40,968 nucleotides of DNA from a virus, in IMG/VR virus record IMGVR_UViG_3300045440_000090, positions 1-40,968 of that record; one strand, 5' to 3'. Both the position numbers and the translations under genes were made by a program. This document shows, in pieces, positions 6,863 through 13,867 of the stretch. The notes beneath the pieces were generated by a model. It was not told the DNA's origin, ran no database searches, and saw nothing but the letters and a program-made list of their open reading frames with translations. Position 1 is the first letter of the stretch, and every line of letters starts with the position of its first letter.

Positions 6863-7313
6863 ATGTTTTTCCTGCTTTTATGTTGGATATAGTATGCCTA
6901 TCTACGCCATACTTTGAAGCTATTGTTTTTATACTCGTGCCAAGCAAAATATCGTTTCGTATGCGCCGTACATCCAACGCCGAAAACGCACCCACTTCAA
7001 ACAAAGTTCGACGATCAGCACGATTTTCTTTTACTGTGCCCCAGCGTAAATTGCTTACCAAATTATTTGCGGGATTTCCATCTAAATGCCTGCACTCAAC
7101 ACGTTCGCCGATAACAGGCTTGCAGGCTACAAAAGCCAAAAGCACTAAGTGATGCACATACACCGTTTGTCTGGCTAGCTTAACGCTTATGTGCCCGCTT
7201 GCAAGCACTGCCATGCTCAAAACTCTACGATGCAATAGCGATCTGACGCGGCCCAAGTCGCTCACCTCGTAGCGCCCTTCATGCCCCGGTACGGCTTTCC
7301 AATTTTCAGTCAT
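6843..7313 (-). CDS. NUMOD4-type HNH homing endonuclease
   Basis: This encodes 156 residues from the ATG at 7313. The N terminus is a NUMOD4 module (WKAVPGHEGRYEVSDLGRVRS), followed by an HNH core with the HH pair at 54-55 and a HLDGNPANNLVSNLRWGT block (76-93). A C-terminal helix-turn-helix (about 125-149, TSIKTIASKYGVDRHTISNI) would position it on DNA. Such enzymes cut phage DNA at a specific site and spread their own gene. It sits between the replication genes, directly ahead of the polymerase and overlapping its first codons, as free-standing homing genes often do. The upstream 72-nt structured element probably controls or accompanies it. Confidence 0.88.
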   Translation of the reverse strand: MTENWKAVPGHEGRYEVSDLGRVRSLLHRRVLSMAVLASGHISVKLARQTVYVHHLVLLAFVACKPVIGERVECRHLDGNPANNLVSNLRWGTVKENRADRRTLFEVGAFSALDVRRIRNDILLGTSIKTIASKYGVDRHTISNIKAGKTYAYVLD

Positions 7314-7321
7314 ACACCCGC

Positions 7322-7403
7322 CAAAGAAAAAAGCCCTAGTCTGAACTCTCACCGTGAGGTGTTGGCGGACTCGCAAGATACGAGCAGAGTTCAGGCTAGG
7401 GCT
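7322..7403 (-). terminator. Long structured hairpin with U-rich tail ahead of the HNH gene
   Basis: On the minus strand, the 18 bases at 7403-7386 pair with those at 7349-7332 with a single C-A mismatch. The 36-nt interior can form a second hairpin (CTCG, 7-nt loop, CGAG) and holds a CTCA/TGAG pair. A TTTTTTCTTT run (7331-7322) follows the closing stem, 9 bases before the HNH start codon at 7313. The size and branched interior exceed an ordinary terminator. It could terminate or attenuate readthrough from the upstream nuclease genes into the HNH gene, or be an RNA that belongs to the mobile HNH element. Confidence 0.6.
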
Positions 7404-7449
7404 TACCTTGAGCGCGCCGCCAAGCGCGCATGCATCTTACCGTATAAAG

Positions 7450-8067
7450 TTATGCCCGACGGCGGCGGGTCGGCTCGGTGGATGGCTCTGTAGGTTCATC
7501 GCCCTCCATGCCGATCCACGACTGCACATCGAACAGCGGCGTGTAAATCTTGCCGAACGACTTGTGCTGGTAGAACTCCTTGTTGAGCAGGATCACCGGC
7601 ACTGGCTTGCTCGGGTCGGCCTCGACCTGCGCCGCAATGGCCACGGCGATGGTCTGAACGCCGCGCTTGCCGCCCACTGACGTAGATGAGTAGCGCACTT
7701 CCAGACCCTTGTCCTCGCCGGTCAGGCACTTCAAGCTCATGCCGACCTGCTGCTCCCAGCCCTTCTTGGCGCCAGCAGGCACCGGGCCGTGCTCTGGCAA
7801 CGGCTCGGACACCGACGCCATCATTTCGCCGAGAACTTCACCATCGCCCCACGCGATCCAGCCGTGGACGAACGCAAACGGGTTGACCGCCCAGGTCGAG
7901 CCGGCCTCGGCCTCATCCTGATCGCTGCCAAAGACCCAATGCCCGGTGCGGTCCATCTTGAGGATGGCCACACCAGGCGCCTCACGCGGCGCGATGGAGC
8001 GCAACGATTGGGCGAGGGATGCGACTGCCGGCAAGCCGGCTGATTTGAATGCTACGAGATTGGACAT
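7450..8067 (-). CDS. Hypothetical protein of the replication/recombination cluster
   Basis: This encodes 205 residues. The ATG at 8067 overlaps the DUF2800 stop (TAATG) and has AAAGGT upstream. The protein ends in a proline/threonine-rich, then arginine-rich tail (TRRRRA). There are no catalytic motifs I recognise. The position beside a Cas4-like nuclease and ahead of PolA suggests a DNA-binding partner, for example a single-strand binding protein, but this rests on context alone. It is followed by the structured terminator at 7322-7403. Confidence 0.6.
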   Translation of the reverse strand: MSNLVAFKSAGLPAVASLAQSLRSIAPREAPGVAILKMDRTGHWVFGSDQDEAEAGSTWAVNPFAFVHGWIAWGDGEVLGEMMASVSEPLPEHGPVPAGAKKGWEQQVGMSLKCLTGEDKGLEVRYSSTSVGGKRGVQTIAVAIAAQVEADPSKPVPVILLNKEFYQHKSFGKIYTPLFDVQSWIGMEGDEPTEPSTEPTRRRRA

Positions 8068-9128
8068 TACAGTACCTTTTTCAAAAGTTGACCCAATTGC
8101 AAGATGGCTGGCCGGGGGTCGGAATCCGGTGCCATTGTGTTGCCCGACGACACGCTGACAGTAAGGCCGTCGGGGAGCTTTTTGAGCTTCTTTTCGGCCA
8201 CTGCTGGCGAGACCAACGTCACAACGTCGGGGTCTTTCAGGCCGGCTTCGACCAAGGCAACCCGCGCCTTGTCCTCATCCAACCATTTCCTTGTGCCGCG
8301 CTTGGCGACCAGTTTGAAGCCGGGGATGACCTGGCCGTTGTCCAGAGCGCGCTGCGCCAACTCGCGCAGGCCGGCGATCCAACTGTCGAGCAGGTCGGCC
8401 TGTTGCAAGTAGATGCTGATCTGCTGCTTGTCCAGCGCGTCGAACTGCACCTTGACGGCGCGGTCGACTGCGCCGGTCAGGATGGGGCAGACTGGCTTTG
8501 CGGTACACCACCGGCAGTGGTCACCGCTCTTCAGCGCCGCGTCAGGCTTGACCGCCTGCTGCACCGCGTCAAAGAGTTGGTCTTCAAACCGCGATATCCG
8601 AGCGCGGGTGGTGACCCAACGCTTGATCATCGGCGGCTGGATGATGACCAGCTCGACCTCGGTCACGCCTTCAAAGGCCCAAGGCTGGGACCGACGGGCC
8701 GCAGCAGCATAAAACATGAGCTGCATGTTTTCCTCGGCCTCGACAATGACACCGTCGCCGAACTTCCAGTCGAGGATGATGGCGCGGTTGCCGATCTTGC
8801 CCAGCACATCGACGCTGCCAAAGACGCCGGGGATGAAGTCGCCGAAGTCGACGCGCACCTCGACGGCCAGTTCCATGTCCTTGTCGGGATCGACCTGATC
8901 CAGCAGCGCCAGTGCCGGCACGATCTTGGTGTCGTGCAGCTCTTCGCTGATGCGCTGGGGCGTCTTGCCGTCGATGATGGCCGCGATGACATCGTGCAGC
9001 AACGTACCCTCGGCGGCGTACTTGCTTTCGACCTGGGGCGGCATCTTGGCCGTCAGGGCGACGGAACCGGGGCAGTTGATGACCCGGCTGGCGGTGCTAC
9101 CACCGACGATCTTACTGTGCTGAGTCAT
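8067..9128 (-). CDS. DUF2800 Cas4/RecB-like PD-(D/E)XK nuclease
   Basis: This encodes 353 residues from the ATG at 9128; a longer frame from 9158 adds only lysine-rich codons overlapping the upstream gene. Nuclease residues are in order: E40 and H45 (AEGTLLHD), D107 (GSVD), D120-W-K122 (ILDWKFG) and Q136. Four cysteines, C19 and C205, C208 and C214 (CRWCTAKPVC), have the spacing of the iron-sulfur site of Cas4/AddB-type nucleases. It probably resects or processes DNA ends during phage replication or recombination. Its start overlaps the preceding small gene and its stop overlaps the next start, so the three are coupled. Confidence 0.85.
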   Translation of the reverse strand: MTQHSKIVGGSTASRVINCPGSVALTAKMPPQVESKYAAEGTLLHDVIAAIIDGKTPQRISEELHDTKIVPALALLDQVDPDKDMELAVEVRVDFGDFIPGVFGSVDVLGKIGNRAIILDWKFGDGVIVEAEENMQLMFYAAAARRSQPWAFEGVTEVELVIIQPPMIKRWVTTRARISRFEDQLFDAVQQAVKPDAALKSGDHCRWCTAKPVCPILTGAVDRAVKVQFDALDKQQISIYLQQADLLDSWIAGLRELAQRALDNGQVIPGFKLVAKRGTRKWLDEDKARVALVEAGLKDPDVVTLVSPAVAEKKLKKLPDGLTVSVSSGNTMAPDSDPRPAILQLGQLLKKVL

Positions 9129-9282
9129 CTTGCGCTTCTTCTTCTTTAGCCTCGACAAACGTTGCTGTCGTGGTGTAGCTGTAGCCCCTCAGTTCGTCCA
9201 AATCGAACTGCTCGCCGAACGCGGCGCGAACATGGTCTAGCAAGATGGCCTTGATGTCTGTGTCGTCTAGGATGATCTTCAC
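9112..9282 (-). CDS. Small hypothetical protein, first gene of the replication operon (GTG start)
   Basis: This encodes 56 residues. The GTG at 9282 is chosen because AAGGAG lies 9 bases upstream (9292-9297); longer in-frame starts would overlap the promoter. The C terminus is very acidic (EAKEEEAQDD). No family is recognised. It is the first product made from the minus-strand promoter at 9314-9342 and overlaps the DUF2800 gene by 17 bases. Confidence 0.65.
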   Translation of the reverse strand: MKIILDDTDIKAILLDHVRAAFGEQFDLDELRGYSYTTTATFVEAKEEEAQDDSAQ

Positions 9283-9313
9283 TTTACTGTACTCCTTGGT
9301 TGATGGAACCTGA

Positions 9314-9342
9314 ACTGTAGCGGACCAAAAAAGACTTGTCAA
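9314..9342 (-). promoter_or_regulatory. Strong sigma70-like promoter for the replication operon
   Basis: On the minus strand, a perfect TTGACA (9342-9337) is followed after exactly 17 bases by TACAGT (9319-9314). It drives the operon starting at 9282. Its -35 overlaps the -35 of the opposing promoter, so the two may compete. An ACTGT half-site lies in its -10. Confidence 0.7.
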
Positions 9343-9365
9343 GAACTTTTTTACTGTGTTACAGT
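9336..9365 (+). promoter_or_regulatory. Divergent promoter and ACTGT palindrome
   Basis: TTGTCA (9336-9341) and TACAGT (9360-9365), 18 bases apart, face the plus-strand operon. The -10 is part of the palindrome ACTGT-GTT-ACAGT (9353-9365). Further ACTGT boxes lie at 9286, 9314 and 9423. A regulator binding these boxes could switch both divergent operons; no such regulator is identified. Confidence 0.5.
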
Positions 9366-9386
9366 TGTGCCTCAACAGGAGCAGAC

Positions 9387-9689
9387 ATGATCACTTTCCA
9401 GACCGCCCCTCGAGGGACCGCCACTGTAACAGAGGCCCACGCGCAGTCAATGCGCGATGTCTTTGCCGGCCTCAAGCCGCTGCGCCCGACCAAGATCAAG
9501 GCCCACAAACGCAGTTTTCCAAAATTTTTTAGCTCGACCGCAGACTACATCAGACAGTACTTTGAGTTGAACAGTCACTGGGCGCTTGCGGCTTACGACA
9601 AGCACACTGATCACAACGCGTTGTACCACCCGCTGCCCTACCGCGTTGCGCGTCTCAACCCGTCAGAGCCTGAAGTTGAGGGAAGCTGA
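9387..9689 (+). CDS. Hypothetical protein, first gene of the plus-strand early operon
   Basis: This encodes 100 residues. The ATG at 9387 is preceded by AGGAG at 5 bases, a clear site; a longer frame from 9336 would start inside the promoter. The product is rich in basic and aromatic residues (KAHKRSFPKFF) and has no recognised domain. Its end overlaps the start of the VRR-NUC gene. Confidence 0.7.
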   Translation: MITFQTAPRGTATVTEAHAQSMRDVFAGLKPLRPTKIKAHKRSFPKFFSSTADYIRQYFELNSHWALAAYDKHTDHNALYHPLPYRVARLNPSEPEVEGS

Positions 9690-9954
9690 TGTCGAGCGGC
9701 ACCTTGTCCGTCTGGTCGAGAAGGCCGGCGGCAAGGCGTACAAGTTTGTTAGCCCGGGCCGGGCCGGCGTGGCCGACCGCCTGGTCGTGCTACCTGGCGG
9801 GCGCGTCTGGTTTGTTGAACTCAAGGTTAAGGGCGGTCGCTTGTCGGCGTTGCAGCAGGTCTTCGCGGCCGACATGGCCGCGCTAGGTCAGAACTACATC
9901 GTGTTGTGGAACAAGGAGGACGTAAATGACTGGACTGGAAAAAATTGCGGGTGA
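9676..9954 (+). CDS. VRR-NUC domain nuclease
   Basis: This encodes 92 residues if started at the TTG at 9676; no ATG precedes the domain in this frame, so the start is uncertain. The domain is a compact VRR-NUC PD-(D/E)XK fold: an N-terminal helix with E (READVERHL), GRAGVADRLVVLPGG with the metal-binding D, and WFVELKVKGG with the E-x-K pair, followed by S-x-LQQ. Stand-alone phage VRR-NUC enzymes are thought to resolve branched DNA and often neighbour SNF2-type helicases, as here. Confidence 0.85.
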   Translation: MREADVERHLVRLVEKAGGKAYKFVSPGRAGVADRLVVLPGGRVWFVELKVKGGRLSALQQVFAADMAALGQNYIVLWNKEDVNDWTGKNCG

Positions 9955-10117
9955 GGCATTGGTGGCGCTAGAGACGTACAACCGGTACGACATAAAGACA
10001 GACCGGTTTTTGCACAGCACAGACTTGATCTACGAGCTACGCAAGGTTCTAAACCACAAGCGCAGCCCCCTACGCGAACCGATAGTACGAACGCTTTTCA
10101 AGAGCCATGATTCTTAG
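9926..10117 (+). CDS. Small hypothetical protein
   Basis: This encodes 63 residues with a strong AAGGAGG 6 bases before the ATG. It overlaps the end of the VRR-NUC gene and the beginning of the helicase gene. It is helical and charged, without cysteines or a membrane segment. Its place between nuclease and helicase suggests a part in DNA processing, but no family is recognised. Confidence 0.65.
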   Translation: MTGLEKIAGEALVALETYNRYDIKTDRFLHSTDLIYELRKVLNHKRSPLREPIVRTLFKSHDS

Positions 10118-11369
10118 ACCGTATCAGTCCATTGCGGCTAGCTTTTTGTATGAGCATGACCGGGCGATGATTCTCGCGCCGGTCGGCGCGGGCAAGACAG
10201 CCATCACTCTAACCGCCATGCGCGAGATGCTGCGCGACGGCCACGCCAGTCGGTTCCTCGTGCTGGCGCCAAAGCGTGTAGCCGAGCATGTCTGGGAAGA
10301 AGAACGCCAGAAGTGGGCGCCTGAGATTACGATGGCGGTCGCCGTGGGCACGGCCAAGCAACGCGCTGCTGCGCTGCGGGCTGACGTGCAGGTCGTGGTG
10401 ACCAACTACGAGAACCTACCCACGGGCGGGTTCGACGGCGTGGTGTTTGATGAGTTGACCAGGCTGAAGAACCCGAGCGGCCAGCGGTTCAAGCTGCTGG
10501 AGAAGTTTTTGCGCGAGGTCAACATCCGATGGGGCCTGACCGGCAGCTTCACCAGCAACGGCCTAGAAGATGTCTTTGGCCAGTGCAAGATCATCGACAC
10601 GGCGCTGCTGGGCCGCACCAAGGGCGCCTTCCAGCAGCAGTACTTCATTCAGATCAACAAGGAGTTCAACCAGTGGGAGCCACGCGCCGGGGCGCTGGAG
10701 CAGGTGATGGAGCGCATCAAGCCGTCCACGTTCTTACTTGAGTCGTACACGCTGCCAGACTTGAACGTGGTCGAGGTGCGCTGCCGGATGGACTTGGCCA
10801 AGTACAAGCAGATGAAGAAGGACATGGTGCTGGAGTTCCCCGACGCCCGCGCCATCGCGGTCAACGCTGGCGTGGTGACGGGCAAGCTCCAGCAGATGGC
10901 CTCGGGGTTCGTCTACGCCGACGGCGCGCCGCAGTGGATGTCACCCCACAAGTTCGACGCGCTGGATGATTTGCTGGCCGAGAATCAACGCGCCAACACG
11001 CTGATTGCGTACAGCTTTAAGGCCGAACTGGCTGAACTGAAGCGGCGCTACCCGCACGCGCAGACGCTGGACGATGACAACGTCATTGAGCGGTGGAACA
11101 AGGGTGAGGTCGAGCTGCTACTGGTTCACCCCAAGAGCGCCGGCCACGGGTTGAACCTACAGTACGGCGGCTGCAAGGTAGTGTTCCTGTCGCTGCCCTG
11201 GTCGCTGGAGTTGTACGAGCAGACCATAGGCCGGCTGCACCGCAGCGGCCAGGCGCATCCGGTTTGGGTTTACCTGATGATCACCGACAAGACGGTCGAT
11301 GAGAAGATTTGGCGCGCACTGCGCGACAAGCGAACGATTTCTGACATAGCAATAGAGGAGCTGAAATGA
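10107..11369 (+). CDS. SNF2-family DNA helicase/translocase
   Basis: This encodes 420 residues. The first RecA lobe has motif I LAPVGAGKT (23-31), motif II DELT (115-118) in place of DEAH, and motif III-like GLTGS (143-147). The second lobe ends with GHGLNLQ and motif VI GRLHRSGQ (375-382), typical of compact phage SNF2 proteins. It would use ATP to move on double-stranded DNA, probably together with the VRR-NUC nuclease two genes upstream, in replication-fork or recombination processing. All ATPase residues appear present. It overlaps its neighbours by 11 and 4 bases. Confidence 0.92.
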   Translation: MILRPYQSIAASFLYEHDRAMILAPVGAGKTAITLTAMREMLRDGHASRFLVLAPKRVAEHVWEEERQKWAPEITMAVAVGTAKQRAAALRADVQVVVTNYENLPTGGFDGVVFDELTRLKNPSGQRFKLLEKFLREVNIRWGLTGSFTSNGLEDVFGQCKIIDTALLGRTKGAFQQQYFIQINKEFNQWEPRAGALEQVMERIKPSTFLLESYTLPDLNVVEVRCRMDLAKYKQMKKDMVLEFPDARAIAVNAGVVTGKLQQMASGFVYADGAPQWMSPHKFDALDDLLAENQRANTLIAYSFKAELAELKRRYPHAQTLDDDNVIERWNKGEVELLLVHPKSAGHGLNLQYGGCKVVFLSLPWSLELYEQTIGRLHRSGQAHPVWVYLMITDKTVDEKIWRALRDKRTISDIAIEELK

Positions 11370-11557
11370 AACTTACTTGGCGAAGCATGCACGAGGTGCT
11401 GACGAAACTGTCTGAAGAAGAAGTGCTGAAGCTGTTGCAAGAGGAGCAGGCCGGGGCCAACCGCATCACCATCCTGTTGCGCCTGCACCAACGGTACTGC
11501 GTCCTGCGCCTTGAGCGCGAGCGCATCCTGATCCTGCGCGGGGCGATGGCGGCATGA
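11366..11557 (+). CDS. Small helical hypothetical protein
   Basis: This encodes 63 residues with GAGGAG 5 bases before an ATG that overlaps the helicase stop. The sequence is predicted almost all helical with leucine and glutamate repeats (LSEEEVLKLLQEEQ), then a basic second helix (LRLHQRYCVLRLERERILILRG). The pattern suits a small coiled-coil or adaptor protein. No family is recognised. Confidence 0.65.
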   Translation: MKLTWRSMHEVLTKLSEEEVLKLLQEEQAGANRITILLRLHQRYCVLRLERERILILRGAMAA

Positions 11558-11757
11558 GGAAGCCACCAAGCATTGGGTGGTGGCCATGCGGCCCGCACTG
11601 GCTGCGCTGGTGGGACGGTGAGCACTGGTCTTGGCCGTGCTTTGACTCTGACGGCATTAGCGCCGTGAAAGTGTACGGCAACCGGATTGACAAGAACGCA
11701 AAAGACGTTAGGTGGTATCCACGGCCAGACAGCTGGCCTGAGAGGAGCAAGACATGA
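11554..11757 (+). CDS. Small tryptophan-rich hypothetical protein
   Basis: This encodes 67 residues with an ATGA overlap to the previous gene. Eight tryptophans, most of them in the first half (WWPCGPHWLRWWDGEHWSW), mark it clearly, but I cannot assign a function. No membrane helix is predicted because charged residues are interspersed. Confidence 0.65.
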   Translation: MRKPPSIGWWPCGPHWLRWWDGEHWSWPCFDSDGISAVKVYGNRIDKNAKDVRWYPRPDSWPERSKT

Positions 11758-11858
11758 AAGACAGGGAAGAGTACTTCTGTAAGGCTGCGGCTCGCCAGAG
11801 CCTGTTCTGCGCCGTCTGGATCGTCGCCTTGGTGGCGCTGGTCGCGTGGTTGGTATGA
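11754..11858 (+). CDS. 34-residue single-TM peptide
   Basis: An ATGA overlap with the previous stop and a GAGGAG in front give a 34-codon frame: a charged N terminus (MKDREEYFCKAAARQ) and then one membrane helix (SLFCAVWIVALVALVAWLV). It is likely cytoplasm-in, membrane-anchored. It sits a few genes upstream of the lysis cassette, so a role as accessory holin is possible but unproven. Confidence 0.6.
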   Translation: MKDREEYFCKAAARQSLFCAVWIVALVALVAWLV

Positions 11859-11989
11859 CACACATCGGATGGATGGTCACCACCGAGTTTGGCGTCTGCA
11901 TCCTGCTCACTAGGCGCCGGGAAGAGATGCAGTACTGGGTGGACCTCGGATGCGATGCGGTGCCGCTGTATGCAATGCCCTCGCTGTAA
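11855..11989 (+). CDS. 44-residue hypothetical protein
   Basis: This encodes 44 residues, coupled by ATGA to the previous gene. It begins MTHIGWMVTTEFGVCILL, a weakly hydrophobic stretch, followed by a basic RRREE patch. It overlaps the zinc-ribbon gene by 20 bases. The compact gene packing supports translation; the function is unknown. Confidence 0.5.
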   Translation: MTHIGWMVTTEFGVCILLTRRREEMQYWVDLGCDAVPLYAMPSL

Positions 11990-12227
11990 CGCGCCAGCCG
12001 GCGTGCTTGAGACCCGGCAGCGTCCCAATAACCTGACTTGGAGAAGGTACAAATGCTACAACAACCACCGGTTTTCCACAACGGAACAACTAAGCGATTT
12101 GCCCGTTCGCTCGACGAAGCCTTCGGGGGAGACGGGTACGCTATACACCACTACAGAAACCGGTGGAGTTGGGTCAACCGCGTTGCCGTCTGCGTTCTTT
12201 GCGCTTTGGCACTGGTGTGGGGAGTGA
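11970..12227 (+). CDS. Zinc-ribbon protein with NrdR-like N terminus
   Basis: This encodes 85 residues from the ATG at 11970. The first 40 residues resemble the zinc ribbon of NrdR and related phage proteins: CPRC, then a basic segment (TWRRYKC) and CYNNHRFSTTE. The remaining 45 residues are threonine/serine-rich and share their DNA with the gene at 12053 in another frame, so that part may be under little constraint. It probably binds nucleic acid, perhaps as a small regulator; the target is unknown. Confidence 0.65.
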   Translation: MQCPRCNAPAGVLETRQRPNNLTWRRYKCYNNHRFSTTEQLSDLPVRSTKPSGETGTLYTTTETGGVGSTALPSAFFALWHWCGE

Positions 12228-12241
12228 CGCTGTGGACTTGA
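12053..12241 (+). CDS. Small membrane protein ahead of the lysozyme
   Basis: This encodes 62 residues; GAGAAGG sits just upstream of the ATG at 12053. The N-terminal half is soluble with an RSLDEAFG segment, and the C terminus is one membrane helix (VNRVAVCVLCALALVWGVTL). It overlaps the zinc-ribbon gene for 175 bases in a different frame and the lysozyme start by 10 bases. The position suggests a lysis-associated membrane protein, but the protein with three-TM holin features is encoded downstream at 12642. Confidence 0.6.
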   Translation: MLQQPPVFHNGTTKRFARSLDEAFGGDGYAIHHYRNRWSWVNRVAVCVLCALALVWGVTLWT

Positions 12242-12651
12242 AGAGCCAACTACTGCGCGAAGAGGGCGCCGAGTCCTGCGCCTACCAAGACAGCCTCGGC
12301 TACTGGACCATCGGCGTAGGCCGCTTGATCGACTCGCGCAAGGGCGGCGGGTTGTCGAACGATGAGATTGACTTTCTGCTTGAAAACGACATCAAGCGCA
12401 ACTACGAGGCGGTGCTGGCTGCGCTGCCGTGGATGGAAAAACTCAACGATGCCCGCCAGGCGGTGCTTATCGGCATGGCGTTTCAGATGGGCTTGAAGGG
12501 ACTGCTCCAGTTCAAACGGACGCTGGGCAGCGTCGAGGATGGGCAGTTTGCCGAGGCCGCAGAAGAGATGTTGGACAGCGCCTGGGCCAAACAAACCTTT
12601 GGACGGGCAACCCGCATGGCCAAGCAGATGGAGACTGGCGAATGGCACTAG
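12232..12651 (+). CDS. T4-type lysozyme (glycoside hydrolase 24 endolysin)
   Basis: This encodes 139 residues from a GTG at 12232 with GGGAG 7 bases upstream. E11, D20 and T26 (REEGAES, YQDSLG, YWTIGVG) reproduce the catalytic triad and even the numbering of T4 lysozyme. It cleaves the glycan strand of peptidoglycan at the end of infection. No signal peptide or anchor is visible, so it depends on a holin, which is encoded right after it. Confidence 0.9.
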   Translation: MDLKSQLLREEGAESCAYQDSLGYWTIGVGRLIDSRKGGGLSNDEIDFLLENDIKRNYEAVLAALPWMEKLNDARQAVLIGMAFQMGLKGLLQFKRTLGSVEDGQFAEAAEEMLDSAWAKQTFGRATRMAKQMETGEWH

Positions 12652-13010
12652 ACCCTCTGACTGCCGCGCTAGACGCAGGCAAGACGATCATCGACAAGAT
12701 ATGGCCCGATGCGGGCGAGACCGAGCGCCAGAAGGTGCAGATGGCATTGGCCATTTACGCCGGCCAGGTTGAGATCGTCAAAGCAGAAGCGCAGTCCGAG
12801 CATTGGATTGTTGCCGCCTGGCGACCTGTCCTGATGCTGACCTTTGGCGGGCTGATCGTTGCCCGCTGGCTTGGCTGGTCTGCGCCCAACATCACAGAGG
12901 CAGAGATTCTGAAACTCTGGAGCATCGTGGAGTTTGGCCTTGGCGGCTACGTCGTTGGGCGCAGCGTCGAAAAGATTGCGCCAACCATAGCTGGAGCGTT
13001 GAAGAAATGA
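12642..13010 (+). CDS. Holin, 3-TM gene-transfer-agent family
   Basis: This encodes 122 residues. The ATG at 12642 overlaps the lysozyme stop and has GGAG 9 bases upstream. The sequence matches the pattern of the holin family known from gene transfer agents: an amphipathic N terminus (DPLTAALDAGKTIIDKIWPD), a charged helix, then HWIVAAWRPVLMLTFGGLIV (about 54-73) and a second hydrophobic segment near 91-107. It would permeabilise the inner membrane to release the lysozyme. Confidence 0.8.
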   Translation: MALDPLTAALDAGKTIIDKIWPDAGETERQKVQMALAIYAGQVEIVKAEAQSEHWIVAAWRPVLMLTFGGLIVARWLGWSAPNITEAEILKLWSIVEFGLGGYVVGRSVEKIAPTIAGALKK

Positions 13011-13201
13011 ACGAACGTGTTGCGTTTGAAGCGTGGGCTGATAAACACTGGGGCAATTCTGCGCATCTGCACAAGAGCGCCACCTGCGGCGAATGGGATG
13101 CATGGCAAGCTGCGGTGAGGGAGCTACACGAGGAAGTGCGCAATGCGCTGGACAGCGCGGACTTCAAGCAACGGATGGGTCAATGGCCGAGGGAACTATG
13201 A
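13007..13201 (+). CDS. Small hypothetical protein
   Basis: This encodes 64 residues starting at the ATG that overlaps the holin stop. Tryptophan-rich segments (FEAWADKHWGN, EWDAWQAAV) resemble short phage proteins of unknown role that accompany host-takeover genes. No membrane segment is seen. It is coupled to the next gene by ATGA. Confidence 0.65.
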   Translation: MNERVAFEAWADKHWGNSAHLHKSATCGEWDAWQAAVRELHEEVRNALDSADFKQRMGQWPREL

Positions 13202-13413
13202 ACACGAATGAACAGATACTCTCACAACTTCGGTACGACGTAGACAATCGCTACGTTAGCATGAAAATAAGGGATGGTTTTGGCGGGGGGTTTGTGTTAG
13301 CAATAAGCGACACATCCAATAACAAAGACCTTAATGAGGAAATAGACATGTTTCTGACAAAGGACGATCTGAAAACAATTATTGATTGTTTGTCCAAGAG
13401 GCTTAAACCATGA
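13198..13413 (+). CDS. Small hypothetical protein
   Basis: This encodes 71 residues with an ATGA overlap. The central segment has strand-like glycine-rich sequence (RDGFGGGFVLAISD) followed by a helical C terminus (TKDDLKTIIDCLSKRL). The base composition here is noticeably more AT-rich than the neighbours, suggesting a recent insertion. The family is unknown. Confidence 0.6.
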   Translation: MNTNEQILSQLRYDVDNRYVSMKIRDGFGGGFVLAISDTSNNKDLNEEIDMFLTKDDLKTIIDCLSKRLKP

Positions 13414-13610
13414 ACGAACGAGTAAGAATATTTATGGAAGGCTGCTTCGACGTTACGGTAGACCACCGGGGGCGGGAGGAATGCACTGCCGACTACATCA
13501 ACGTGCAGCGGTTTGCAGACTTGATTATCCGGGAATGCGCAGAATTGAGCACCGGCTATACCGGCAACGTGAAGCTGTTAATAATGAACCATTTTGGGAT
13601 GGAGCCATGA
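13410..13610 (+). CDS. Small hypothetical protein
   Basis: This encodes 66 residues coupled by ATGA to the previous gene. The pattern FADLIIRECAEL is seen in short phage proteins of unknown role that occur in runs downstream of lysis or replication genes. There is no membrane segment. Confidence 0.6.
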   Translation: MNERVRIFMEGCFDVTVDHRGREECTADYINVQRFADLIIRECAELSTGYTGNVKLLIMNHFGMEP

Positions 13611-13867
13611 ACGTAAACCCAAACCCCTGGATCATTGAGCAACGCATCCAGTACTGCAAAGACAGGGCCGCGCACAATGGGTTCCGGCTTGAGCCTGGAG
13701 ATGGCAATAACACCATCAATATAGTTGCGGACACAGTACCCTACGGCAAAGATGTTGTCATTGCCCGGTTATATGACTGGTCACTCGTAGAGATGTACCT
13801 TATCGGGTATGAGCAGGGCAAGATGGAGACGCACATTGTTGCTACGTTGGCAAAGGGCAAGAAATGA
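13607..13867 (+). CDS. Small hypothetical protein
   Basis: This encodes 86 residues. The ATG at 13607 has GGAG 2 bases upstream and overlaps the previous stop. It looks alpha/beta with an acidic middle and a lysine-rich tail (LAKGKK). No family is recognised. Confidence 0.6.
   Translation: MNVNPNPWIIEQRIQYCKDRAAHNGFRLEPGDGNNTINIVADTVPYGKDVVIARLYDWSLVEMYLIGYEQGKMETHIVATLAKGKK

Noticed and set aside
9353-9365. LexA (SOS) box
   Set aside because: The palindrome has CTGT and ACAG half-sites, but only three bases between them, too close for known LexA operators, so it is reported only as an unassigned operator-like sequence.
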